NCBI GenBank assembly: GCA_030598125.1
Contig: JAUVQN010000010.1
Span: forward strand, 1 to 14,385
Reading direction: 5' to 3'
Source: Coriobacteriia bacterium
GTDB taxonomy: Bacteria; Actinomycetota; Coriobacteriia; Anaerosomatales; JAUVQN01
DNA: 14,385 nucleotides
Numbering within the stretch: the first letter of the stretch is position 1; the number at the start of each line of letters is the position of its first letter. Positions 1 to 6,910 of this stretch are shown here, one piece after another. The translations under genes and the position numbers were made by a program. The notes beneath the pieces are model-generated. The model saw only the letters and a program-made list of their open reading frames with translations. It was not told where the DNA came from and did not search any database.

Positions 1-1843
1 GGAGTGCGTCGACGATCGCCTCGATCTCCTTGTCGCACGACACGCGATCCGCCAGCGGGGCGCCCACGACGTCCTCTGGTGAAGCGTCCCGCGCCACGTC
101 CTCCAGAGGCAGGACCGCGACCTCTCCAGCCTCGCGTTCGACGAGCAGGCGCAGAAGCTCGACGGCGTCGGAGCGGCTCCGCACGACCACGGAGAACAGG
201 TCGGAACCGAGCGCCTGCTCGACCAGGGCCGCGTGCTCTCGATCCACGTCGATCAGGTCCGAGAGCGGACCGAGCATCCCGGGGATCTCCCCCTCCTTGG
301 AGATGGCCCAGGCAAGCCCCGGAGCGGCCGACTGGAACGCACGATCGACGTCCTCGAGGGCTTTGAGCTCCGCACGCGCTGCGGCCCCCTCCTCGCGAGC
401 GTCCTCCAGGTCGCGGCGGCGCGACTCGAGGACCCGCACCCGCTTGTCGACGTCCGCGTCTGCGAGCGCGAGCTCCTTCCGGGTGCGGGAGACGGCCCCC
501 TCCAGCTGATCCAAGCGGCCCCTGCGCACCGAAAGCGTGTGGGACGTCTCCTTGAGCGAGCCTCCGAGCGCTTCGCGCCGCTCGGAGAGCAGGTCGGTCT
601 CGAGTCGGGCTGACGCGAGCGCCTGCTCCGCCGCGGACACCTCATCACGTAGGTCTTCGAGGTGCTTGCGGGCCCGACGCTCGTCGGAGTGCGCGCCCAC
701 GAGTTCCTCGTCGGAGGCGAGGCGCTTCTTCTTGGCCTTCTCGGTCTCCCTCCTGAGCTCGGAGAGTCGCCGATAGTGCTCCTCGAGCTTCGCTGTCGTC
801 GTGCGCTGCTCATCCGAAAGACCCTCCAGCTCGATCCCCCTGGTGCGCACACGGGAGTCACTGTGATGGATCTTCGCGCGGAGCTCAGAGATCCGCTCGA
901 CGAGGTTCTTGCCCTTCTCCTCCAGCAGGAGCAGGCCGGAGCTGAGCCGCTCGAGGATGGTCTCCAGCCGACGGCGCTGTTCGGAGAGATCCCCGACGAA
1001 GAGGCCTTTCTCTTCGAGGAGGCGCTGGAACCGGTCGAGCTCCTCCTCCTTCTCGCTCAGGCGATACCGCCTGAGCGAGAAGGAGGAGCTCTGTTCCTCT
1101 TCCCGGGAGACGACGCCGTCCCAGCGCGCCTGTAGGACGCGGAGATCGTGGACCGCGAGTGAGATCTCCAAGTCTCGCAGCTCGTTGGTGAGATCGTCGT
1201 GCTGGCGCGCACGCTCGGCCTGGCGCTCCAGCGGTCGGAGCTGTCGATCGATCTCCCGGATGATCTGCCGGGCGCTGTCGACGTGTCCGTCCATCGACGT
1301 GAGCTTCCTCAGGGCCCGCAGCTTCCGCTTCTTGTGCTTGAGGATGCCCGCTGCCTCCTCGATCAAAAGGCGGCGATCCTCTGGTCGCGACTGCAGGATC
1401 TCCTCGAGGCGGCCCTGCCCTATGATCGAGTGGGTGTCGCGGCCCAGTCCCGAGTCCGACAGGATGTCATGGATGTCCATGAGCCGGGCGGGAGAGTGGT
1501 TCAGGAGATACTCGCTCTCCCCGCTCCGGAACATCCGCCGCGTGATCGTGACCTCCTCGAACTCGAGGGGCAGCGTGCGGTCCGAGTTGTCGAACACGAT
1601 ATCGACCTCGGCGACGCCTACCGGCTTCCTGGCGGAGGATCCCGCGAAGATGACGTCCTCCATGGACTGGCCGCGGAGAGACTTCGCCGACTGCTCGCCC
1701 AACACCCACATCACGGCGTCCGCGATATTGGACTTGCCGGAGCCGTTCGGGCCCACGACGACAGTCACGCCGGGCTCGAGGCTCATGCGGGTCTTGTCTG
1801 CGAAGGACTTGAAGCCCTTGAGGGTCAGTGATTTCAGGTACAA
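1..1843 (-). CDS. smc: Chromosome segregation ATPase SMC, N-terminal part (3' end beyond window)
   Basis: SMC is the ATPase that organises and condenses the chromosome with ScpA/ScpB. The first 614 codons are visible. The N-terminal head begins MYLKSLTLKGFKSFADKT and carries Walker A GPNGSGKS at about residues 31-38. The Q-loop/head region (IIGQGRLEEILQSRPEDRR) lies at about 140-158. A long charged coiled coil follows from about 165 to 510. The start of the hinge domain (PGMLGPLSDLIDV region) is reached at about 515, where the window ends, so the C-terminal head with Walker B is not seen. I chose the TTG start at 1841-1843 because GGGAG sits 7 nt upstream and the conserved SMC N-terminus begins there; no ATG or GTG in frame fits. 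It lies 94 nt downstream of rnc, the usual actinobacterial pairing. Residues about 252-267 come from a near-perfect DNA palindrome (separate entry). Confidence 0.96.
   Translation of the reverse strand, partial: MYLKSLTLKGFKSFADKTRMSLEPGVTVVVGPNGSGKSNIADAVMWVLGEQSAKSLRGQSMEDVIFAGSSARKPVGVAEVDIVFDNSDRTLPLEFEEVTITRRMFRSGESEYLLNHSPARLMDIHDILSDSGLGRDTHSIIGQGRLEEILQSRPEDRRLLIEEAAGILKHKKRKLRALRKLTSMDGHVDSARQIIREIDRQLRPLERQAERARQHDDLTNELRDLEISLAVHDLRVLQARWDGVVSREEEQSSSFSLRRYRLSEKEEELDRFQRLLEEKGLFVGDLSEQRRRLETILERLSSGLLLLEEKGKNLVERISELRAKIHHSDSRVRTRGIELEGLSDEQRTTTAKLEEHYRRLSELRRETEKAKKKRLASDEELVGAHSDERRARKHLEDLRDEVSAAEQALASARLETDLLSERREALGGSLKETSHTLSVRRGRLDQLEGAVSRTRKELALADADVDKRVRVLESRRRDLEDAREEGAAARAELKALEDVDRAFQSAAPGLAWAISKEGEIPGMLGPLSDLIDVDREHAALVEQALGSDLFSVVVRSRSDAVELLRLLVEREAGEVAVLPLEDVARDASPEDVVGAPLADRVSCDKEIEAIVDAL
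1043..1088. repeat. Perfect 21-bp inverted repeat with 4-nt loop inside smc
   Basis: Positions 1043-1063 and 1068-1088 are exact reverse complements, separated by the 4-nt loop ATAC. After a 3-nt bulge (1040-1042) three further pairs form (1037-1039 with 1089-1091). On the coding strand this gives SSSFSLRR, then Y, then RLSEKEEEL, so one half of the peptide is the antisense reading of the other. It lies in the coiled-coil region, where the second half looks like a normal heptad segment and the first half does not. A terminator role is unlikely because it is mid-gene and has no T-tract. Confidence 0.9.
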
Positions 1844-1850
1844 GAACGCA

Positions 1851-1855
1851 CTCCC
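1851..1855 (-). promoter_or_regulatory. Ribosome binding site deciding the smc TTG start
   Basis: GGGAG on the minus strand, 7 nt upstream of TTG at 1841-1843. No ATG or GTG lies in frame nearby, so this site supports the rare TTG start. Confidence 0.6.
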
Positions 1856-1922
1856 GGGCGGTCCGGGCGCGCCGCCGCGCCGGAGCTACGGCCCGCGCGC
1901 GCGTACGGTGCGAGCAGGGTGG

Positions 1923-1931
1923 ATTCTACCA
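1923..1931 (-). promoter_or_regulatory. Possible extended -10 promoter for smc
   Basis: The minus strand reads TGGTAGAAT, an extended -10 (TGn followed by TAGAAT, one mismatch to TATAAT), 7 nt after the rnc stop and about 80 nt upstream of the smc start. GTGG and CCAC flank the hexamer as a short inverted repeat. No convincing -35 box is visible at 17 nt. If real, smc has its own promoter besides read-through from rnc. The rest of the 1844-1937 gap is GC-rich with no further clear signal. Confidence 0.35.
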
Positions 1932-1937
1932 CACGGC

Positions 1938-2678
1938 CTATCCGTCGCCGGCGATGGCCGGGCCGGGGCCCTCGCCACCGAGTGCCTGGAGCGCCGCTTC
2001 CTTCTTCGAGTGAGCGGACCCGCCGCCGAGCTCGTCTCCCTCGATCCTCACGACAGCGCTGAACGTGCGGTCGTGTGGAGGTCCCTCCGCGCCGACGATC
2101 TCATAGTGGGGAAGTCCTCCCCCCTCAGCCTGGGTCCGTTCTTGAAGCATGCTCTTCGGATCTGTTTCTGTGGCCTTCTCGATAGCGGAACGCAGCCGCT
2201 CCTCCGTGAAGACCCCGTCGAGGAGCTCGAGTGTGGCGTCCATGCCGTGATCGAGATAGACGGCGGCCACGAGGGCCTCGAAGACATCCGCGAGCACGGA
2301 CTGGGCGACCCGGCCCGAGACCTCGCCGATGGAGACGCCCGTGATCACCGCGTCCGTGAGGCCGAGCTCTTCGGCGAGACAGGCGAGTGACGTGCCGGAG
2401 ACGAACGACGAGCGTAGCTTGGACATCCGACCTTCCGGCAGAGTCGCGGTGTGCGAATAGAGCCGATACGCCATGAAGAAGCCGATGACGGCGTCGCCGA
2501 GGAACTCGAGGCGCTGGTAGTCCTCGTGGCAGGGGTCGTCAGCGGTGTGTGATGGGTGGGTCAGCGCGCGTCGGAGCATCTCCGGATCCTCGAACTCGAG
2601 ACCCAGAACGGACTCGGCGACGGCCATACGCGCGAGCTCGTCTTCGGGGATATCCTCGCTGCACTCGCGCGGTGTCAT
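1938..2678 (-). CDS. rnc: Ribonuclease III
   Basis: RNase III cleaves double-stranded RNA in rRNA maturation and mRNA turnover. The 246-residue product has the signature RLEFLGDAV at about 56-64 (metal-binding Glu58, Asp62) and the second acidic pair in LADVFEALVAAVYLD (Asp131, Glu134). A C-terminal double-stranded-RNA-binding domain runs from about 172 (DPKSMLQE) to 235 (HSKKEAALQAL). The length is typical for bacterial enzymes. The ATG start at 2676-2678 overlaps the fabF stop as ATGA, which suggests translational coupling. A longer in-frame extension upstream would run through fabF and lacks family similarity. smc follows after 94 nt. Confidence 0.96.
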   Translation of the reverse strand: MTPRECSEDIPEDELARMAVAESVLGLEFEDPEMLRRALTHPSHTADDPCHEDYQRLEFLGDAVIGFFMAYRLYSHTATLPEGRMSKLRSSFVSGTSLACLAEELGLTDAVITGVSIGEVSGRVAQSVLADVFEALVAAVYLDHGMDATLELLDGVFTEERLRSAIEKATETDPKSMLQERTQAEGGGLPHYEIVGAEGPPHDRTFSAVVRIEGDELGGGSAHSKKEAALQALGGEGPGPAIAGDG

Positions 2679-3901
2679 GCAGGCCCGACGATGAGCGTCG
2701 CGTTGTGACCGCCGAAGCCGAACGAGTTGGACATCGCCGCAGCGACGGGGGCGGTGCGTGCCTCGTTCGCGACGTGGTCGAGATCGCATTCCGGATCCGG
2801 ATCCGTCAGGTTGATGGTCGGGGGCATCCTGCTCTCCCGGACCGCCAACACCGACGCGACGAGTTCGATAGCTCCTGCACCGCCTAGGAGGTGTCCGGTC
2901 ATCGACTTCGTGCGGGCGATCGCGGGACCCGTGTCGCCGAAGAGCGCTCGCCCGGCGAACGCCTCGGCGATGTCGCCCGCAGGGGTCGACGTGCCGTGCG
3001 CGTTCACGTAGGAGATATCCGACGGAGCGAGCTCGGCCTGCGCGAGCGCGGCCCTCATCGCCCGGATCGCACCGCGGCCCTCAGGGTCTGGAGCGGTCAT
3101 GTGGTACGCGTCGCCGCTCGCGCCGTAGCCCAGGAGCTCGCCGAGGATCGTCGCGCCTCGTGCCTCGGCGTAGTCCCACGCCTCGACGATGAGCGCGGCC
3201 CCGCCTTCACCCATCACGAACCCGTCACGTCCGAGGTCGAACGGGCGCGAAGCGGCTTCGGGATCGTCGTTCCGAGTGGAGAGTGCGCGCGCGGCACAGA
3301 ATCCCGCGAGCCCGAGCCGCGTGACGGCGGCATCGGCGCCCCCGGTGATGACGACATCCGCTGCCCCTCGGCGTATCGCCTCTCCCGCCTCACCGATGGC
3401 ATGCGTCGCCGTGGCACAGGCCGAGACCGGACAGTAGTTGATGCCCTTGGCCCCGAAGCGCATGGAGATGTACCCGGCCGCCAGGTCTGCGATCATCATC
3501 GGCACGAGGAACGGCGTGACCTTGCGTGCCCCGCCCTCCAAGAGCTTGAGGTGCTGGGATTCCATCACCTCCAACCCGCCGATCCCGGACCCGAAGATGA
3601 CGCCCACGCGACCGTCCTCGTCATCCCCCACGTCGAGGGCGGCGTTGCGAACGGCCTCCTCCGCCGCGACGACGGAGAACTGGATGAAACGCGACATGCG
3701 CCGGACTTCTTTGGGACCGAGCACGTCGGAGGGGTCGAACTCCTCGATCATGCCCGCGATCCGGCTCGGGAACTCCGACGCGTCGAACATCGTGATAGGT
3801 CCTACGCCCGAGCGACCCTCGACGAGGGAGCGCCAGTAAGCGTCGACACCGATGCCGACCGGTGACACGACACCCATACCTGTGATGGCTACGCGTCTCA
3901 A
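2675..3901 (-). CDS. fabF: 3-oxoacyl-ACP synthase II (FabF)
   Basis: FabF is the condensing enzyme that elongates acyl-ACP with malonyl-ACP in FASII. The 408-residue product carries the complete Cys-His-His triad: Cys162 in VSACATATHAIGEA, His302 in NAHGTSTPAGD and His337 in KSMTGHLLGGAGAIE. It also has the C-terminal NSFGFGGHNA motif. The length matches the family (about 410). I chose TTG at 3899-3901 because GAGGAG lies 8 nt upstream and it overlaps the preceding gene's TGA by 3 nt. The protein then begins MRRVAITGMGVVSPVG as in homologues; the longer in-frame extension to 3931 adds non-conserved residues. It overlaps rnc by 4 nt. No other FabF/FabB is present here. Confidence 0.96.
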   Translation of the reverse strand: MRRVAITGMGVVSPVGIGVDAYWRSLVEGRSGVGPITMFDASEFPSRIAGMIEEFDPSDVLGPKEVRRMSRFIQFSVVAAEEAVRNAALDVGDDEDGRVGVIFGSGIGGLEVMESQHLKLLEGGARKVTPFLVPMMIADLAAGYISMRFGAKGINYCPVSACATATHAIGEAGEAIRRGAADVVITGGADAAVTRLGLAGFCAARALSTRNDDPEAASRPFDLGRDGFVMGEGGAALIVEAWDYAEARGATILGELLGYGASGDAYHMTAPDPEGRGAIRAMRAALAQAELAPSDISYVNAHGTSTPAGDIAEAFAGRALFGDTGPAIARTKSMTGHLLGGAGAIELVASVLAVRESRMPPTINLTDPDPECDLDHVANEARTAPVAAAMSNSFGFGGHNATLIVGPA

Positions 3902-4854
3902 GACCGTGTCTCCTCGTTCGCGTCGGCCCACTCGCGCTCGAGACGCCTCACGAGCTCGCCCGCCGTCGGGATGTCATGGACATGGATCGCCGACTCTCCC
4001 GCGAAGACGAGGCCATCCACGACATCGCCCTCCTGCGCGCGCACGAGCTTGTCCATGATGCAGTACTCCCTCCCACACTTCCTCAGGCAGACGATGCAAC
4101 TCTCGATCCGTGGCACGTCGCCTCTCGACAAGGCCTCCGTGAACGGGTTCGTGAGCGCCCGGCCCGGCAGTCCGACGGGACTCTTCACAAGCACCACGTC
4201 GTCCTCACCGGCCTCCACGTACATCTGCTTGAAGGCGTCCGGTGCCGACGACTCGACGGTCGCCGCGAAGCACGAACCCATCTGCACCCCCGAAGCGCCC
4301 GCAGTCAGAGCGCGGTGTATTCCTCGACCGTCGGCGATGCCTCCCGCGGCGATGACCGGGACGTCCACCGTCTCCAGGATCTCCGGCAGCAGGTCCCAGA
4401 CGGAGCGGTCGGTACCTAGATGCCCGCCCGCCTCGAAACCCTCCACGATGACCGCCGCGGCGCCGAACTTCTGAGACAACGCCGCCGCACGAGCCGAGCC
4501 GACGATGGGTACGAATGCCGTGCCGGCCTCCCGGCACCAGGAGAACACGTCCCGCGAGAAGCCTGCACCGGCGATGACGATGTCGGCACCGGCCTCGAGC
4601 GCTGCGTGAACGAGCTCCTTGAATCCCGTCACCGCGACCATCACGTTGACGCCGACCACGCCCGACGTACGCGCTCGAACGAAGGCGACATGCTCCTTGA
4701 TCTCGTCCGGCGTCAGACCGCTGCCCGCGATGACCCCGATACCCCCCGCTTCGGCGACTGCCGCTGCGAGCGGGCCAAGAGAGATGCGCACGGCCATGCC
4801 GCCCTGGATGATCGGGAGGCGCGCTTCTGCGCGTCCGATCGTCAGAGACGGCAT
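3898..4854 (-). CDS. FabK/NMO-family flavin oxidoreductase with Cys4 motif (possible FabX-like)
   Basis: A 318-residue TIM-barrel FMN protein of the nitronate monooxygenase/FabK family. It shows the N-terminal LPIIQGGM (about 13-20), the phosphate-binding PVIAAGGIADGRG (about 166-178) and the active-site His145 in EGFEAGGHLG. Unlike the fabK at 6911-7858 it lacks the GDLTTM segment after that His. Its C-terminus has CIVCLRKCGREYC, four cysteines spaced CX2CX3CX4C (Cys253, 256, 260, 265), which suggests an Fe-S cluster. It sits between acpP and fabF and overlaps fabF, so a role on acyl-ACP is likely. Candidates are a FabX-type dehydrogenase/isomerase for unsaturated fatty acids, a second enoyl reductase, or a true nitronate monooxygenase. 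I chose ATG at 4852-4854 because GAGGA lies 10 nt upstream; GTG at 4863 is an alternative but almost touches that site. Confidence 0.85.
   Translation of the reverse strand: MPSLTIGRAEARLPIIQGGMAVRISLGPLAAAVAEAGGIGVIAGSGLTPDEIKEHVAFVRARTSGVVGVNVMVAVTGFKELVHAALEAGADIVIAGAGFSRDVFSWCREAGTAFVPIVGSARAAALSQKFGAAAVIVEGFEAGGHLGTDRSVWDLLPEILETVDVPVIAAGGIADGRGIHRALTAGASGVQMGSCFAATVESSAPDAFKQMYVEAGEDDVVLVKSPVGLPGRALTNPFTEALSRGDVPRIESCIVCLRKCGREYCIMDKLVRAQEGDVVDGLVFAGESAIHVHDIPTAGELVRRLEREWADANEETRS
3910..3915 (-). promoter_or_regulatory. Ribosome binding site deciding the fabF TTG start
   Basis: GAGGAG on the minus strand, 8 nt upstream of the TTG at 3899-3901 and inside the end of the preceding gene. 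It favours TTG over the longer ATG/GTG alternatives further upstream. Confidence 0.6.
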
Positions 4855-4910
4855 GCGGAGCACGTCCTCGCGACGCGAATCCTGCGTGGTGATGATGGTC
4901 CCTTCAGCGC

Positions 4911-4941
4911 CCGCCCAGCCGCTCGACGCGGAGACGGGCGG
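4911..4941 (-). repeat. Hairpin between acpP and the NMO-family gene
   Basis: On the minus strand an outer stem CCGCCC/GGGCGG (4936-4941 with 4911-4916) encloses an inner stem CCGC/GCGG with a 5-nt loop. An internal loop of 4 and 2 nt separates them, giving 10 G-C pairs. It starts 16 nt after the acpP stop. There is no T-tract, so a simple intrinsic terminator is unlikely. A transcript-stabilising or processing hairpin that raises acpP mRNA over downstream genes is possible. The rest of this 102-nt gap shows only the ribosome binding site of the next gene. Confidence 0.45.
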
Positions 4942-4956
4942 AACGCGGCGACGGTC

Positions 4957-5193
4957 CTAGCGGTGCTGGTCGATGTAGGCGACTGCGTCGCCCACGGTCC
5001 TGATCGACTCCACCTCCTCATCGGGGATGGAGACGTCGAAGTCCTCCCCCAGCCCCATGACGAGCTCGACGTGGTCGAGCGAGTCGGCACCGAGGTCGTC
5101 GAGGAACGTCGCAGTCTCTGTGACCTCGGACTCGTCCACATTGAGCTGATCGACGATCACTTCCTTCACCTTGACCATGGTGTCGTCTGCCAT
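4957..5193 (-). CDS. acpP: Acyl carrier protein
   Basis: A small acidic carrier protein of 78 residues that holds growing acyl chains on a 4'-phosphopantetheine arm. The attachment site is Ser38 in LDDLGADSLDHVELVM, and the four-helix ACP pattern is complete with the usual C-terminal TVGDAVAYI. I chose ATG at 5191-5193 (MADDTMVKVKEVI) because GGGAGG lies 11 nt upstream; the GTG at 5205 overlaps that site. It lies 46 nt after fabG and 102 nt before the NMO-family gene. Both gaps are longer than most in the cluster, which fits separate tuning of this abundant protein. Confidence 0.97.
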   Translation of the reverse strand: MADDTMVKVKEVIVDQLNVDESEVTETATFLDDLGADSLDHVELVMGLGEDFDVSIPDEEVESIRTVGDAVAYIDQHR

Positions 5194-5239
5194 GCGGTAC
5201 AGCACCTCCCTTCGCGGGTAGTCGTCACGATCCTTGTCT

Positions 5240-5989
5240 TCACGCGAACGTCATGCCCCCATCGACCGCGAGGACCTGACCCGTCACGTAGGACGCTTCT
5301 TGAGATGCGAGGAACGCCACGGCCGAGGCCACTTCGGACGGGCGGCCGAACCTTCCCACGGAGATCACGCTCTGGACCGCTTCTCTCACGTCGTCGTTGA
5401 GACCGGCTGTCATGTCGGTCTCGATGAAGCCCGGCGCGACGGCATTGCAGCGCACGCCGCGTGGGGCCAGCTCTCGAGCGAGCGAGCGAGTGAAGCCGAT
5501 GATGCCTGCCTTGGCGGCCGCGTAGTTCGTCTGTCCGGCGTTGCCGACCAGCCCGACCACGGAGGAGACGTTCACGATGCTCCCGGCGCGTGCCTTCATC
5601 ATCACCTTGGCGGCTGGACGCGTGACGTAGAAGACGCTCTTGAGGTCCGTGTCGATGACGGCGTCGACATCCTCGTCACTCAGACGTACGAGCAGCCCGT
5701 CCCGGGTGACCCCGGCATTGTTCACGAGGATGTCGAGGCCACCGAGCCCCGCGAGCGTCTCTTCGACGAGACGAGCGGCGGCCCCCGGATCGCTGACGTC
5801 AGCACCGATGGCCGTCGCCGAGCCGCCCCTCGCGAGGATCTCGTCGACGACACCCCCCGCCGCCTCCGCGTTCTTCGCGTAGTTGACCACGACCGTGGCC
5901 CCGTCCGCAGCGAGTCTGCGGGCGACCTCGGCCCCGATACCTCGGGAACCTCCCGTGACGAGTGCGTTGGCTCCCTCGAGTCGCGCCAC
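5240..5989 (-). CDS. fabG: 3-oxoacyl-ACP reductase (FabG), SDR family
   Basis: NADPH-dependent reduction of 3-oxoacyl-ACP in FASII elongation. The 249-residue Rossmann protein shows TGGSRGIG (about 12-19), NNAG (90-93), Ser143 in VNVSS, Tyr156 and Lys160 in NYAAAK, and the PGFIETDM motif. The residue equivalent to the tetrad Asn (usually IDTNLKS) is Asp115 here (IDTDLKS), read from a GAC codon; this is unusual. I placed the start at GTG 5987-5989 because GGGGAG lies 5 nt upstream. GTG at 5993-5995, overlapping the fabD stop, would add two residues and cannot be excluded. It directly follows fabD in a tight cluster. Confidence 0.95.
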   Translation of the reverse strand: MARLEGANALVTGGSRGIGAEVARRLAADGATVVVNYAKNAEAAGGVVDEILARGGSATAIGADVSDPGAAARLVEETLAGLGGLDILVNNAGVTRDGLLVRLSDEDVDAVIDTDLKSVFYVTRPAAKVMMKARAGSIVNVSSVVGLVGNAGQTNYAAAKAGIIGFTRSLARELAPRGVRCNAVAPGFIETDMTAGLNDDVREAVQSVISVGRFGRPSEVASAVAFLASQEASYVTGQVLAVDGGMTFA

Positions 5990-5991
5990 GC

Positions 5992-6906
5992 TCACTCCCC
6001 TACCAAGGCGGCCATGCCAGCGTCATCCAGCGCCACGCCCTCGATCCCCGGGTATCGCTTCGCCAGCCCCGTCAGGACCTTCCCGGGACCGACCTCGACG
6101 AGGGTCGACACATCCAAGTCCTTCAGCGCCTCCATCGTCTCGGTCCAGCGGACCGGCGACGTCATCTGCTCCACGAGCCGCGCTCGGATCCTCGACGCAT
6201 CCCTCGTAGGCGTGGGGTCGGCGTTCTGGACGATGGGTATGCTCGCATCGCAGAAGTCCGCACCCTCCACCACGCTCGTGAACGCAAGAGCGGCGGCGTC
6301 CATGAGCGGACTGTGGAATGCCCCACTGACGTCGAGGCGGACCACGCGGCGCGCTCCCGCGGCCTGGAGCGCCTCCTCAGCGCGTTCGATGGCGTCGAGG
6401 CGCCCGGACACGACCACCTGTCCGGGACAGTTGTCGTTCGCGACCCAGGCACCCTCGAGGTCCGCGACCACGGGCTCGACCTCCGCGGCGTCGAGACCGA
6501 TCACAGCAGTCATGGCCCCGGGGTCCGCCGCCGCCGACGAAGCCATGAGACGCGAGCGCTCCACGACGAGCTCCAGACCGGCCTCCACTGAGAAGACGCC
6601 CGCGAACGCGAGGGCTGCGAGTTCGCCCAGACTGTGCCCGGCGACCGCCTCCGGTACGACTCCTGCGTCTCGGACCGCACTCGCCCACGCCCAGTCGGCG
6701 AGGAACAGGAGTGGCTGCGCCACGCGGGTGTCAGCCAGCGCCCGCTCGTCCCCGAGCAGATCGATGGCGCGCAACTCGAGGTCTGAGAGCGCCTCGGCGG
6801 CATCTACCAGACGCTCCAGATCCTCGGTCTCCGGGACCGCGGTGAGCATGCCGGAGCGCTGGGAGCCCTGCCCCGGGAAGACAAGGGCGATCGTGTCCGC
6901 GATCAT
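5992..6906 (-). CDS. fabD: Malonyl-CoA:ACP transacylase
   Basis: Transfers malonyl from CoA to ACP to supply FASII. The 304-residue product has GQGSQ (about 12-16), the nucleophile Ser92 in AGHSLGELAALAFAG, His198 in SGAFHSPLM and the C-terminal EVGPGKVLTGL. The length is typical. ATG at 6904-6906 is preceded by GGGGGAG at a 7-nt spacing and starts MIADTIALVFPGQGSQ as in homologues; the longer frame up to 6957 lies inside fabK and is not conserved. It is 4 nt from fabK and meets fabG at its stop codon. Confidence 0.96.
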   Translation of the reverse strand: MIADTIALVFPGQGSQRSGMLTAVPETEDLERLVDAAEALSDLELRAIDLLGDERALADTRVAQPLLFLADWAWASAVRDAGVVPEAVAGHSLGELAALAFAGVFSVEAGLELVVERSRLMASSAAADPGAMTAVIGLDAAEVEPVVADLEGAWVANDNCPGQVVVSGRLDAIERAEEALQAAGARRVVRLDVSGAFHSPLMDAAALAFTSVVEGADFCDASIPIVQNADPTPTRDASRIRARLVEQMTSPVRWTETMEALKDLDVSTLVEVGPGKVLTGLAKRYPGIEGVALDDAGMAALVGE

Positions 6907-6910
6907 CGCG

